The notes under the pieces: generated by a model | Databases searched by the model: none | Seen by the model: only the letters and a program-made list of their open reading frames with translations | What the model was told of the DNA's origin: nothing | DNA from: Lingula anatina | Taxonomy: Eukaryota > Brachiopoda > Lingulata > Lingulida > Lingulidae | Length of the DNA: 64,000 nt | Direction: 5' to 3' | NCBI RefSeq assembly: GCF_001039355.2 | Contig: NW_019775025.1 | Coordinates: 296,437-360,436 of the forward strand | Part shown: positions 24,010-38,023 of the stretch, in pieces | How positions within the stretch are numbered: the stretch's first letter is position 1 | Layout: each line of letters begins with the position of its first letter | Program-made: the position numbers and the translations under genes

Positions 24010-27000
24010 ATGAAGACTGTTTTGCTCAAGGTTATTTCCATTCTGTCTCTGCTATGTGAAGGTGTGTCTGGATATGGAGGATCACCTCGGCCAGGAGACG
24101 AAGGTAAAGGACGTACGCTCGGTTTATCTGTAGTCTGTGTGATGTAGTCTTCACATGTGCCATCTGTCCGTCGTCTGGTACTATTGTGTAAATTAAGATT
24201 GCATTATCTGGTAATTGCTGTACTGGTACGTGCTTTGCTTGATTAATCGATAGCTACGAGAATATTGTCGTATGTTTGGGTGTACTTGGGGGGGGGGGGC
24301 TGGTGCGTTTGTCTTCGTTTGCGTTGGCGTGTGTGTGTGTGTGTGTGTGTGCTCGCGTGTGCAGGGAGGGGGGTGCATGATACCTAACTTTAGTTGTAAC
24401 TATATATGTCATGTATATTATAGATATTGTTGCCAAATGCATTCTTGTTCCCATGTCAATCCCTTTTATACCCATACAGTGAACAGATATTGCCCACTGG
24501 TACAATATTTAAAAGCCATTAAATACTGGTAGTACTGAAAAAAAAAAAAAAAAAAAAAAAAAAAACATTACTTGCCTTGGGGTTTTGTGTATTAAGAATT
24601 ATATATACATGTATATGGTGCCAAAAGCACCGTTAACAATTTTTTCTTTTTGTTCACATCAATTATCCAGTTTTTATCGGCAGTTACTGTACGTGTTACT
24701 AGTAATAAGTTTCAGACTGATAATCAAAAATGTTATTTGTTAATATGTATTTTTTATTCACATGATTGTATTTTACTGATCAGGTTCAGTGTACTTTTCA
24801 AATGGAAGTCATATCCTAAATTTTACCACAGCCGGAGGCTACACCAGACTTGGCATTTTACCACTAACTAAGGTAAGCGGCAAACATTTATCAGTTTGTT
24901 ATTGTATGCAAATTTTGTGGTCACTGTAGCACAATGATCTGGATGCATTAAGATGTTGTTCACAGCTAGTATTTATACCAATATTACAAGCTGAAACAAT
25001 TAAGTATTTTGACAATTTTCTAGTTCTTATACATGTACTTACTTGAATCAATAACTGCATTGTAAACCTATTCAGTCAACTGAACGTGTATCAAAGCATG
25101 AACAGGTAAAGATGATCAATATTTTGGGACATTGAATGTGATTTTAGAAAACATTACTAAATAGCTAAGTCAGAAAACACTTTCCCAACATTTGCACTAC
25201 TATGCACTTATTGAATAAAGTAAGTATAACCCAGGTGTAATAATTATGTTGGGAAAAGCACCTTTTATGACACAACAGAAGAAAAGAAAATAACAATATT
25301 TCAAGGTTAATGGATAAATATTTGTAGGTTACCATTCATATTATTTATTAAGTCTTATTTTTTAGGAATTTAAAAGTTGGAATACTGAGTATATCAGGAG
25401 TTTTTATGATAATTAACTCATCATGTTCAGTGTAGTGTAAATTTGAAATTCCTAGAAACCAGAACATCTTAAAAATTTAATTTAAATTGATTAAGAGTTA
25501 TCGGATTATATGTTATCCAGTAAAACCTTGCAGACTTTCGAGACTCCCATTCAAATATGAAACCAGGTGCAAAATAATGAGTTTAATTTCTGAGCCACTA
25601 TCTGCAGACACAAAAATTTGATTTTTAACCAGGTGTTTTATGTTACAAATATCAGGTACTTCATTAAGTCATTGGAAGTTTGCCATTTAAGAAAGGTGAA
25701 AGAATTGTAAACCTATGTTACTAAGATTGGAATTTTGCTGGGATTATTACCTTGACAAATTAACCTTCAGGAAAGATATTATCGTGGTACTAGTATTTTC
25801 TAGTAATTAAAGCAAAGATATATTGAAATCAACTTTTTTTGAAGGATGAGGTTTGGAAGGCCACATTAGATCTATTTTTACTCTGCTAGCAGTTTTTTTT
25901 ATAATAAATTGTACAACTTATTAATTTATTTATCTCTTTTTTTTTTAAGGTAGGAGAATGAAAGTTATCTAGGCAAAGTATCTCATAATCAAACCAGAAA
26001 TCATTTCACCCATTTAATATATATACTAAATAATAAAATGCCTTTGTGAGAAAATCCTTACTCTAACCATCCTTTTGCTAATAAAGCCCTGTAGAAGCCA
26101 CATGCGTGAGACTTATCTACCTAAATTCACCCCATTTGCGAGGCTCTTACTTTAAACAGGAAGAGTGTCCGACACATCCATCGCAAGACGTTAACCTCAA
26201 CTACATATTAGCTTTATCTGACTTTGGCTCAGTTCAATCTGAATATCTCCTCATGTACCATATCCATCAAGATAATGGCCATTAGTACATTGATTGCAGC
26301 AGATCTAGATCTGCCCGAGCAGATGGTCCTGATTCTCAGGTTTGTTTTCACTCTGTGATTGCTGTACACCCTACTGCAATGTATGTTGTTATAAAGAGCA
26401 TGTGTTCTATTCAGGAAAAACAAAAATTAGGGCTAATTGGTTATTTGACCAATTTCACATTTTTTTTCATCTTCTAGTTGTATATGTATATAATTTTATG
26501 TATAAAATCAAACTTCAAGTTAGACCATGCAATTTGGATTTAAAATAGTGAGCCTGACCCTTCTGTAATAACAATGATGTTATTTGTTTTAATAGCTACA
26601 CATACTAAGTGTGCTTTATATAATGGCTCACACATCACCCAGATAATCGCATTACTGCAAAGTGCTTCTACATGTAGCTTTATGACAGTGTATTTATTTG
26701 TGTTTACATTCATTTAGAGTGTATTTTGGGGAAGACACAGGCATAAAGTAATAGCCTAACAGGTAACAGTCATATACAGTATCTGTAGCAAAAAGGATTA
26801 AATTGGTTGAATGTGACTTTGTTGCTGAAAATATGATATTTATTATTTAGTTGTAAACAAATGTAAATTCCAGCAGACATCTGAATTCCTCACAGAGATT
26901 GATAGCAATAAATTTTACTCAGCTTTTAATCATCAGAAATCCAAACATCAAGAAACACATTTGAAAATTATGTTTTTTAATGAATAAAAAAAGTTGACTT

Positions 27001-28972
27001 TATCCAAAAAAGGAAAGTATTAAAACGCTGTCAAAATCTGTATTAACATTGTGTTGGATACCAAATGTTTTACCACTTAATCTGCAAAGTAAATACATAC
27101 AATTGGTATATGTATGTACATGTTTGAATAGAAATGAAGAATTTGAAAAAGCAAATTTGAAGTCTTGCTTGAATATGATAATTATCTGTTTTATTACCTT
27201 CCTCAGAATGAAATAAAGAGACATATGTTTATATAATGAATGACTTATTAATCACAATCACCTGGTACCCTTGTTACAGCACTATCTTTGTTCAGTTAAA
27301 CACCTGGCGCAAAACTTATTCACTTACTACTTTAAAGACTGTTAAAATACCCAGTTCACTTGAAATAGACTTACCTGAAGTTTTAGTGGCCCTATTAATT
27401 TTGAACTGAACCATCTGTTAAAGACATATCCCATGAAGTTAACAGGTAATCTATGACCATTTTGAAATTCTAGGAGCCATTAACCTTGGTAATATTCCAT
27501 TTAAGGTCACAGTGTTCAGGTTGTAATAATCTTTGTCACAGATCTTCACTTGGAGAATCGGGGGGGTTAATGGCCATTACCCGTAAGCATCAAATGAAAA
27601 AGTGATAGACAGAATGTAGTCAGATTGCATAAAAATTGACTTATTGCATAAAAATGCATGAAGATCGACAGATTGCTTTATAAGGACAATTGAAGCACTA
27701 ATTAATGCTCCTTGGCCATAAGTACGATTATAGCAAGCACCTGGTATCCCTTACCACATATTGTTTCACATTTTGAATTTCAAAATCAATGACATTAAAA
27801 AATGTACATGCAGTATAAAGTGATCTTGAGAGGTAGGAAATCAATCACAATCATGTAACTAAGACTTATGATAAAATTATAACTTAAATCATGAATCATA
27901 ACTGAGAGCATTTAATGTGACATTATCTGTTGACTTTTAAAGAGTGCATCATCTATGTTTGATCATCATCATCATCTGTTGTTACAGTAGGAGAACTTAC
28001 GAAATCATGATCCTAGATATTGTGACTTTTTAACATGTTTTGTATTTAATTTTCAACATTAAATTTGAGTTAGTCTATAATCTTTCAGTAGTGAAATTTC
28101 AGTGACTAGTTTTATCGAGTCACTTTTCATGGAACAGTTTTGTTGATTCTACTATTGATAAGACTTCATTAGAATCCAGCAGACAGATAGCCAAGTTAAT
28201 TGCATCCTTGGGGGCTAGAAACCAATCAGAACTGAGTGGAATGCACCTGATTCATTGTTCATGAAACTGATTAACTCAACACAGATCTAATTTAGTATCC
28301 AAATACTTCTTACAAGAAATACTGTGCATTCTGTTATTTTTATTGTTTATTGGGTTTTACATGATAATGTAATAACTTATGGTTATGTACGTACCATAAT
28401 GTATATTTATAATGCACTAATTATTTAAATATCATAAATGATATAATAGCTCCCATTCATGGACTATGGGTTTAAACATGCATCTTACAATGTGTCAACA
28501 TTGCCAATTAAAATATGAAAGCCCTTTAAAATATTTTTAAAATATTTATTAATTAAAATATTACAGAATGATCTTCATTTCGTAATTTTTGATAAAAACT
28601 TACGATTGCATATTAATAATTAAAACTTTTGTACACAAAATGTGCTTAATTGTGTAAATATCATAGAAAACTTTTGTTCCAGCCCATAATTAGATAAGAA
28701 AAATGGAGTATCTGCTTTGTGTTTGAATATTTGCATCTTTTCACCACTGCCAACACCAACATCACTTCAAAGGGCTGTTGGTTTCCTTTGGCCTACATCA
28801 ACAGGAATACATCATACATTCAAAAATCTGTGTCATTCTAGTAGAACTCTTGTTTTAAAAGATCATCAAAAGCTGTCCAGGAACTTTAAAGTGTTGATTT
28901 CAAAATGTTGCCAAGAATATACCTTGAAGTTCTTAAATGCCACTTGACAAAAAAATGAATAAATAAATAAAA

Positions 28973-29020
<48 letters not shown>

Positions 29021-32000
29021 GTAAAGAAAGAAGATGACAATAATAAGAAATAAGAATTTAAATATGGTAAAAGAAACTAGTCTAGTGGTAGAAGGCATTA
29101 AACCTGAGACTATTTAGGTCTATAAGTTTGTATGCTAAAATGCTTAGTGCCAACAATACAACAAGACATGTAAGACAGAGAGGGAGAAAGAGAAAAATAT
29201 TAGTTAATAATTATAAAAATTAAACATTGGGTTAATTGGAATAAATAATTGAGTGTTATATAATTGTGAACACTTTTCTTTAAAATTTCTAAGAACATGG
29301 TTATTGTCCACAAATATCAAATATCTCCCTTATTCTGATTATGTCTTTGTTTCTAAATTCATCCAATTTTTTAATCTTCTAAAATAAAATACCTTTTAAC
29401 ATGAACCCTGGGGGCACTGTAATAGTGTATTTCAAAACCTCACAATAAACTTTTTTTCAGATTATGGTATGTCTTATAAAAGCATAGCTCTTGAGATAAC
29501 ATATAACCAATTACATTTCTTCAAACCCACTAATTGACCAACACACCATACGATTATTTAGCACCAACAAAGCGATACCTAGCACAAATGCACATCCAAT
29601 CTGGTAGTGCTGGTTTATTTATGGGTTTGGTGGTTAATATGGGTGTTGGTGCTAAAAGATCTGTAGGTAGTGTTAGTAAATGCCTTATCCGTTTATAAGG
29701 CCTGTATGAGTAACCAGCACCATATGCCTGTCAAAATTACCAAACATCACTGCCACAGAGTACAGCAAGTCCAGACAGGAAGACGGTCAAATTACCAAGA
29801 ATTTGCTAACCCAGCATGCAGGTAGCTGAGTTAGGGCTTGAAAGGTCTCAGATTCTCATTTGTGTGATAAAAACATAACTCAGTTTTAGGGGAGATAACG
29901 TGTTATATAAACTTGGCAAGCTGCTAGTCATAGGTGGATTCCTCTGATATTAGTGTGGGTGTATGAAGCTTATTTTTAATCAGCCTGGGGGTGAAAATTC
30001 CAATTCTAGGAGTTTCTCTTTAGTATTGATTTCTTGTTATTATTCATTTTGTTAGTCAAAAAGTTGCCCTATCTATTAGCTCATTCTGCAAAATAAAAGT
30101 CATGCATGTCACGAGTTCTTATAGTTCATTAATTTTTAATTATAATCAGTGCCGCATTTAAATGCATTGTTTGACAAGTTGACAGAATTCAATTAAATGA
30201 CACAAAAAACTGTTCAGAGAGCCTTGCTTAGGCAAGGGGTGACAATTTCACTCAAGAATATAAATCAAATTTGCCCCCCAAATTTTTTTGTAAAACTGAA
30301 AGAAAGGTCGACAAGGACTGCTTATAATTTTATTAATTTCAATGGAATCTAACAATTAATGGAATCTTACAATTTATTGCCTTCAGAGAAACCATACCCG
30401 TATCGTTGGGCTGGCCGTGGATGTGGACGATGGAGTCCTTTTCTGGTCAGATATCAGCGTGGAAAACAGAGGGATCTATACGACTTCTCTCACTGCAGTG
30501 GATGAAAGGAAAATTATTGCAGGTATGGCAGAAATTCTCTTTGATGTTGTTTTGTATGGAAACTGAGTCATGATGCTTACAGCTGGGGTACAGTGTCATG
30601 AAGAATTTGAAGAAAAAGGATAAAAAGCTTATAACTGATGTTATTAGTAATATTGGTGTTTCTAGTATGACAATGACCTGTTGGATGTGACATTGATGTG
30701 TTGATGTGGCATTGAATTGTTGGATGTGACAAAAAAACTGTCTGATGTGACAGTTGAATTTTTGCATGTGACAGTGAATTGTTGCATGTGACAATGAACT
30801 GTTGGATATTACAGTTAAATTGTTGAATGTGACATTTATATCTTGATGTGACATTGAATTGTTGGATGTGACAGTGAGTTATGAGTTATGACATTTGTCT
30901 CTCTAGGTGTGACGGTGTTATCTTTATAATATGTGATTGTCTCAATGATGTGGCTACTAGTAGATGTGACAGTGAACTATTCTTTTTCACAGTAAGCTTT
31001 AGTGGCGCATGACATAATTATATCTTTATGCCATAGACTGCATTCCCACAAATTTTAGATCGATCTATCCCCGTGGGGAGTCTCACTAGATTACTGTTAG
31101 CTAGCTTAGCCGGCTTAAATGTCTGTCCCACCTACTGAAAGCTGTAAGGGGGTAATAAACTTCCGTGTGCGCTCGGCTGATAGCATTTTACCGTGAACCC
31201 CTAGGGAGGTAGGTCGATCCAGATGGATGAATCTAAATCTGTGGGAATGCAGTCATAGTGATGTTAAGGATGTCTCTGGATGTAACTATGAAGTGACTCA
31301 AATATGACAATTGTATATTTACATATCAGAGAGGTACATGCCTGTCCTTGAAGTCTGTGGTTGACATTGCGCTGTGTCTGAATGTAGTGGCAACATTGAC
31401 AATGCTAGTTTTTGAAAGTAGGTTAATTACATACTGTATAATATAATATAATATAATATAATATAATATAATATAATATAATATAATATGTATATATGCT
31501 CCCAAGAAAATCCAAATTTTTCTTTGAAAAACACTATATAGACTATAACTTAATGTAAAAGGTTTGAAGAAAATGAAAGAGATTTCAGTTTCTGTCCAAT
31601 TGACAGGATGTCTTGATAAGAAAATTAAGATTTGAAAGACAGGTGCATAAAGACAGTTAAAATGTGTACAGCATATCTCCACAAAATCAGTTATTTACAC
31701 AGACAGGAAAAAGTAAAAACCATCTCTAGTGCCTGAGGAACATCAGGCTAAAAAAAGTAATTTAAGACCAGACGGGCCTCTAGGAATTTGTCTAGAATTT
31801 CGAAAAAAAAAAACTAACATGCTTAGGTCAAGTGTAAATTGGCAGAAAAGCCACCTCACCTTTTTGTACATCAGTGACCCCAGCAACTTGGATTCCACAG
31901 CCATTTCACCTTCATTACCTTGTGATATTTAGTGGAGTAGAAGACAGGTTGAGATATGCTGAAGATTTATGGCTTCAGGCAACAGGTTGTGAAGCTTTTT

Positions 32001-34482
32001 TTTTCAAGAGAATTTGAAAGCATCTCAACGATGGTCAAATAGGAACCTAATGAGGGGTGTGGTTTTTGTTATGTCTTTACATGTTTCTGAAAGATTTCTT
32101 TCCACCTCTTGAAATTAATTAAGATTTGAGTATTACATTTACAGCCCGGGGTTCAAAGTCTATCAAATTCCCAAAGAACATTTATTGGGATTCCATCTTT
32201 CATTGATGACTGCGGTCAGTGTTGTAAAAAAAAAAGGGTGTGGATGATTTCATCTCTGAGATAATTGACTGCAGCGTTATCTTTCAACTCTGAGGAACTG
32301 CTAGTTCAAGCAGGGCGTGTTCATATCCTGCTTGGTATTTCCTTTCCACTTACCTTAACCATTTGTATGCACAGTGTTTTCCAAAGCACTGCAGAATGTT
32401 TATACACAACATTTTTTTGACAAGTGTGTTCCCTTTATATTTTTCTTATCAATATCCTAGGAAAAGAGAAATTAGTCCTGAGTACACGCAACGTAAAAGA
32501 TGTACATTACAGTATGTACTAGAATGTCAGTTACACAAAAATGATCTTGACATCTTTTGTCTGTTTTGCTGATTACATAAATTAAAGATTAAACCATGAT
32601 AATACAAAATTTTGTGCACCATTATTTAGAGGAGTGAAAGTGTGATTTGCATAAAAAGTAGGGAATTTTTTCTATTTATGTTTTAGTAAAATAACTGAAA
32701 ATTGTGAATATTCAGTAACGAAAGTTCATTTGCTGGTCAGATTTTTTAATGGTCAGAGCTATATCAAATTTTCTTTTCTAACGAATATTAGACATTTGGT
32801 GAGTGTTAATTTATACTCCAGAAATTTCTCAATTATTTTTAGTTTAAAAAAATTCAAATTTCTCAACTGGATCTTAAAAATTATATAAAAAATGACCACT
32901 TTTAACACGTTTACCTAACTTAAATCATAAGATTATTTTAAAAACTCAGTTCTGAAATGTTCAACTTAAGCTTTTAAGTGCCTTATATCAGTAAAGATGT
33001 ATGCCAAATGTTAACAACTTATAATGCTCTTCTTCAATCATCTATTACAAGGCTAGCATGAATATAATAGAAAATACAGATAAGATAAAAAATTAATGAT
33101 TTAGTATAAAGTGCAGATCATATTAATATGTTACTTATTTATACAATTTAGGTACATGTGCTTTGTACAGGTGTATACATTTCTCAGGTGTATACAATGT
33201 GCACAGGTGTGCAGTGTGTTCATAAAGCATATGGCCCATGTTATGTTTCTGAGCTGGAGAAAAGCCACCATTATTTTAAGGTAGTTCATAAATAGAGAAA
33301 TGATACAGTGCCATTGGAGCCTAATCATGCCGTGATAGATCAAAGGAAAAAAGAGTAAAGTGCGTAATGACAAGAACTGCAGGATACAAGTATACACGCA
33401 CACACATAAATGTAAAGAGAGAGAGAGGGAGATCAGGAAATTTCCTTTGTGCTGGGCATGAATCTTTATATTTCTTTTTTGAAACCTCTATGCAGAATGA
33501 TGCTATGGTTTTTAATATTCTTTTTTTGTGATTGATCTTTTTATGTCAAGCTAGTACTGCTTTGGACATTTTGAATTAGTTCAAGTAGAATAGTATGAAA
33601 CAGTTAAGCTTATAGTGTTTGGGAAACTTTTGGGCATATTTTTCACCATGAATTTGTGATAAGCAAAGGCCATAATCAGTTGTATACTATAAGATATTAA
33701 GATAAATACTCAGACCCAGTTTAAGTTCCTGGAAGTCAGCAAGTCCACAGAGACTCTAGCTGAGGCTTTCCTATCCGCTGCCACTCTTCCACAGGATGCT
33801 TCAGGTTTTTTTTTTTTTTTTGTACTTCTTTGGAGATCAAGCTAAAGCTAGCTGGCCTGAACTGAATTTTTTTATTACATAACATAAGGGGGCGTCAAAA
33901 AATTTACCTTGTAAAAATATATTGTACTATCTTACAGTCTGCAATTTATGAACACTGCAATGACACAGACACAGTGACTATTGTTTCTTCTGCACCATCT
34001 TGCATCAGCCAGTGTGCAATTTGTATTAATACTTGGTAGTTTGAAATTTTTTTGCAAATATCTTGGTCTGCTTGTTTGTATATTTTTTTGTTCACTTTTC
34101 TATTCACAATAGAGGCCACAGTACATTTAAGTATATGTCCAAAGCTTAATATATATTAAGCAATCAATGAAATATATAATTTCAACTTTATTGATCTACT
34201 TAATATTCATTTGAATTACCATCTTTGAACAATTGGTTTATCTCAATAAATTAATTAACAATTAACAAAATCATCTTGAACTGTATTTCCAGACTGTGGG
34301 GAAGTCCATGGACTCTCAGTGGACTGGCTGAGTAACCAAGTCTACTGGACAGACACCACCAAGAAAGAGGTGCTGGTCTCAGACTATGACGGGAAATACA
34401 CCAAGACCATTGCTTTCTCTGGTATGCTGTGGCCAAGGGGAATAGTGGTGGACCCCATCCACAGGTTAGTCACACGCGCGCG

Positions 34483-34545
<63 letters not shown>

Positions 34546-37500
34546 TCTGAGATATCTCTTCTTCCCCTTCTCCCTCCCATAAAGTGATAACAAGCAAAAT
34601 GACAGTCAATTTTTCCATCTCTGAAAACCCCATCAAACTTTGATAGAATTGTCCCCTTCTACTATTTCTTATTTGCCTAGAGAAGCAAGGCAGTGTTTTT
34701 TATCCATTCGTAACAGTACTAGTAAACAGATATGAAATTCTTGTGTTACAGGAAACCTCAACATCCCGTATCTGAGGCATGCATGCACATCTGTTTTCAA
34801 GTGATGATTTTTTGTTATGTGGAAGATATCACCTGTGCCCTTGACTTTGCTGTTTACATGGAAAAAGTTCAAAGCTTATGAGATAGATATTTCAAGTGGT
34901 TAAGAGAGATAGAATATGTTTTGCTGTAGGGCTTCAGTGTGTTTTTTAATGGTTTAAAAAAAGTAGAATACATGCCCGCACGAAAACGAAGTAGATACTC
35001 CAGCGCAGTAGACTAGCTACTGCAATCATACTGCAAACATGCTTCAAATCTGCTTCGATTGGGGAGCTAATTAGCATATTTGAAACACGCTTCAAACATG
35101 CTGCTAATCTACTGCATTAATGCTCCTCCTCTGTACAACCCTATGTAAATTTTGAAGTAGAATTGCAGTAGGCTATACTGCATTTCTACTGCAAATATGC
35201 TCCACACCACTACTGCGTTAATGCTTCTTTGCTACTTCGATACTACTGCATTTTCGTGCGGGTGCTGATACCAAAAAATAATATACAGCTGTTGATTTGA
35301 TTTATTAATTGTTTTTGTTTTGTGTAACTAAATATTGTTGTCACTCTTTTATCATGGAGTTGCTGCCTCAGAGATGATGCCTGGAATAGAGTCTGCTTCA
35401 GCACCTGCTGCTCCTACAAACTGTCACATAAACCAATAAGTTACACCTGACACAACGCCAGCTCAACCACAGTGGCACATTTATCACATGATTATATCTA
35501 ACATGTTGTCACCCAGAACACAGTGTCAGATGGAATATGCCATATTACACCTGGTACAGTTTCACACCTACCACAATTTCACACATATCACATCGTCACA
35601 TAATTTCACTCCCAGCATGTTGTTAATTTTAGCACTATCTACTGGGGTGATCAGGGTCGTAGGACAATTGAACATGCACAACTGGATGGTTCTGTGAGAG
35701 GGACTCTGGTCAGAAAGGGAATATATTGGCCAAATCAGCTGACCATCAATTATGCAGATAGGTAAGAGGTAACAGTTGGATTTGGATATTGCTGCAAACT
35801 AAACAGTAAACATACTTAGTTGAGGTCATATTTCTACAAGATTGCTGGTGTGAACTGGACCCAGTTTGGAAAACATTTTAATACCTGAATTATATATATG
35901 TTGCAGAAAGAGATTTTTGCTGAGCCTAACAAAAATACAATTTTACATAATGCTTTGGTCACTTCACTGTACCCTGAGTTTCATAGGCCATTTCAAAACT
36001 CACCTCTCTACTTAGTATCAGCATACCTGAGCTGTTACCAGTATACTGGTATAGAAAGGCGATTTTTCAGTGTCCTCTGAAACTCGGGGTGCTTCACTAT
36101 CATACTATCACCTTGACTTGTTTTTTGTGTGTGACAGCATATTGTACTTGAAATAGCCTAATTACCACACTAGCACACACGTGTACTCTGCCATGTCCAT
36201 TATTATATTGAATGATGCTCTTTGTCACCCTTAGTATATATTGCTGCGTAATAGAGGCTCTCTTCTTTACAGTAAGTTATACTGGGTAGATGCTTGGAAC
36301 AAGACAGTGTGGTCTTGTGACCTGGACGGAAGCCACGCCCAAGTCCAGTATGATTTCCGCGACACTCTTCAAGCCAACCCATTGTTTGGCATAGCAGCTG
36401 ATGGTACGTACAGTATTCATTTCAGTGTGATTCATTGAATATGAGAATTTATAATAAAAACTAAATTTCCACAATAGAGGAAATTACTTGTTTTATCTCT
36501 CTGCAGCTAGTATCATGGTGCCAATCATTGCTGGCTGGCACATCCAGGACTATTACAAACAGGAGGGGTGCAAAATTGGTAGATAGAAATGCAGCATAGC
36601 TGTATTGCACATGGCAGCTTTTATCCCTGCCATGCAAAAATACCAACTTTGCCCTAAGCCCAAAGCTACATTCAACTTATTTTGCAGTTATTATAATAAT
36701 ACTTGAAATAGCCACCAAACTCACTTGCCCATTCATATCACTGACGTATTTTTCTTATTCTACCATAAATTTAACACAATGTCAAATATAATATTAAGAT
36801 AATAACTTATAGTAGGGGAGCCAAACTCCAAAAGCCTTCCAGTAAGCAGATTCATAAACCCCAGATATCAGACTCTCCGACGATATATTAAAAAATTTTA
36901 TATCATAAACATTTTTTTCACCCTTATTTTTAGCCTTGGCTCCCCAACTATTAATTGTAGCAATTGTCACATGCTGTGAAATTGAAAAGACTGCCATTTG
37001 ACAAATTTTAGTTTTATCACATTGTCACAACTAACACAATGTCACTCATCAGTTATTCTAGCCTTATATGCCTAATCTTAATTTTCTTTCTGTATTTCTA
37101 AAAGGAACAACCATGTACTTCAGCACATGGTACAATGGTGCCATCTTTTCTACAGACCTTGATAAAAAGAACAATTCCGTGAAAGTTGTCTTGGAGGGGA
37201 TGACAGGAGGGGAAATGTTCAGCATCGCAGTTGCCAGCTCAGCAGGCCAACCAATGGGTAAGCATCTTTAATGGTTACCTTTTTTTCGCAAGTGAATTTT
37301 ATTTTATCTTCAGAAATACATACACTCATCAGCTGATGAGCAATATGTACTGATACAACATACTGTGAGTTAACCCAATTCCCCAAGTGCTTCCCATCTT
37401 AGACAAGCCTGCCAGTCATTTGTTTATGTTCAGAGTTATTCTAAGTCTGTTCCCAGCGGGTCCTGTTGACTTGGCCCTGGTGTTAGTTTTTATACTCTGG

Positions 37501-37990
37501 GGTGCATGGTCACAAATATGGGTATGAATACATACAGTGCATCAGGTCATTTAGTGTGCATTTTTCTGCTGTGTTATGGTACAGGTATTGGCATTTTACA
37601 GTAGCTATTGGTGTGAGATGGAATTATTTCATAGTTTGGTTATTTATCCAACTAAAAATGAATATGAGGCCCAAGTTCTTGTGTAAAATGTATTTAGATT
37701 TTAACCTTTCAGGGTGATTTCCAGTCATGCTGTCCTTTAACACTTAACAACTTCAATCCTACATTAATAATGACCTGTTCTTATGATATCCACTTTGATT
37801 TTTATATCCTTATGACCGATAGCTAATTGATATCAACATTTACATTGTCACACCAAGCACACTTTCACATCCAACAACATCAAGCTGTCACATCTACATG
37901 TAACCCTGTCATACCTAACATTTTGTCATATCTAGAACTCTGGGTTATCTTGTACTTGTTGAAGGAAACCCATCCAAAATATCAGTGGAA

Positions 37991-38023
<33 letters not shown>

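Larger units (their letters stand above)
24873..30386 (+). other. Receptor intron 2 (5.5 kb), no gene seen
   Basis: AT-rich with many stops on both strands. It contains an AAAT/AAT microsatellite (about 28950-29020) and a small foldback at 29557-29656. No nested gene was recognised. Confidence 0.65.
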
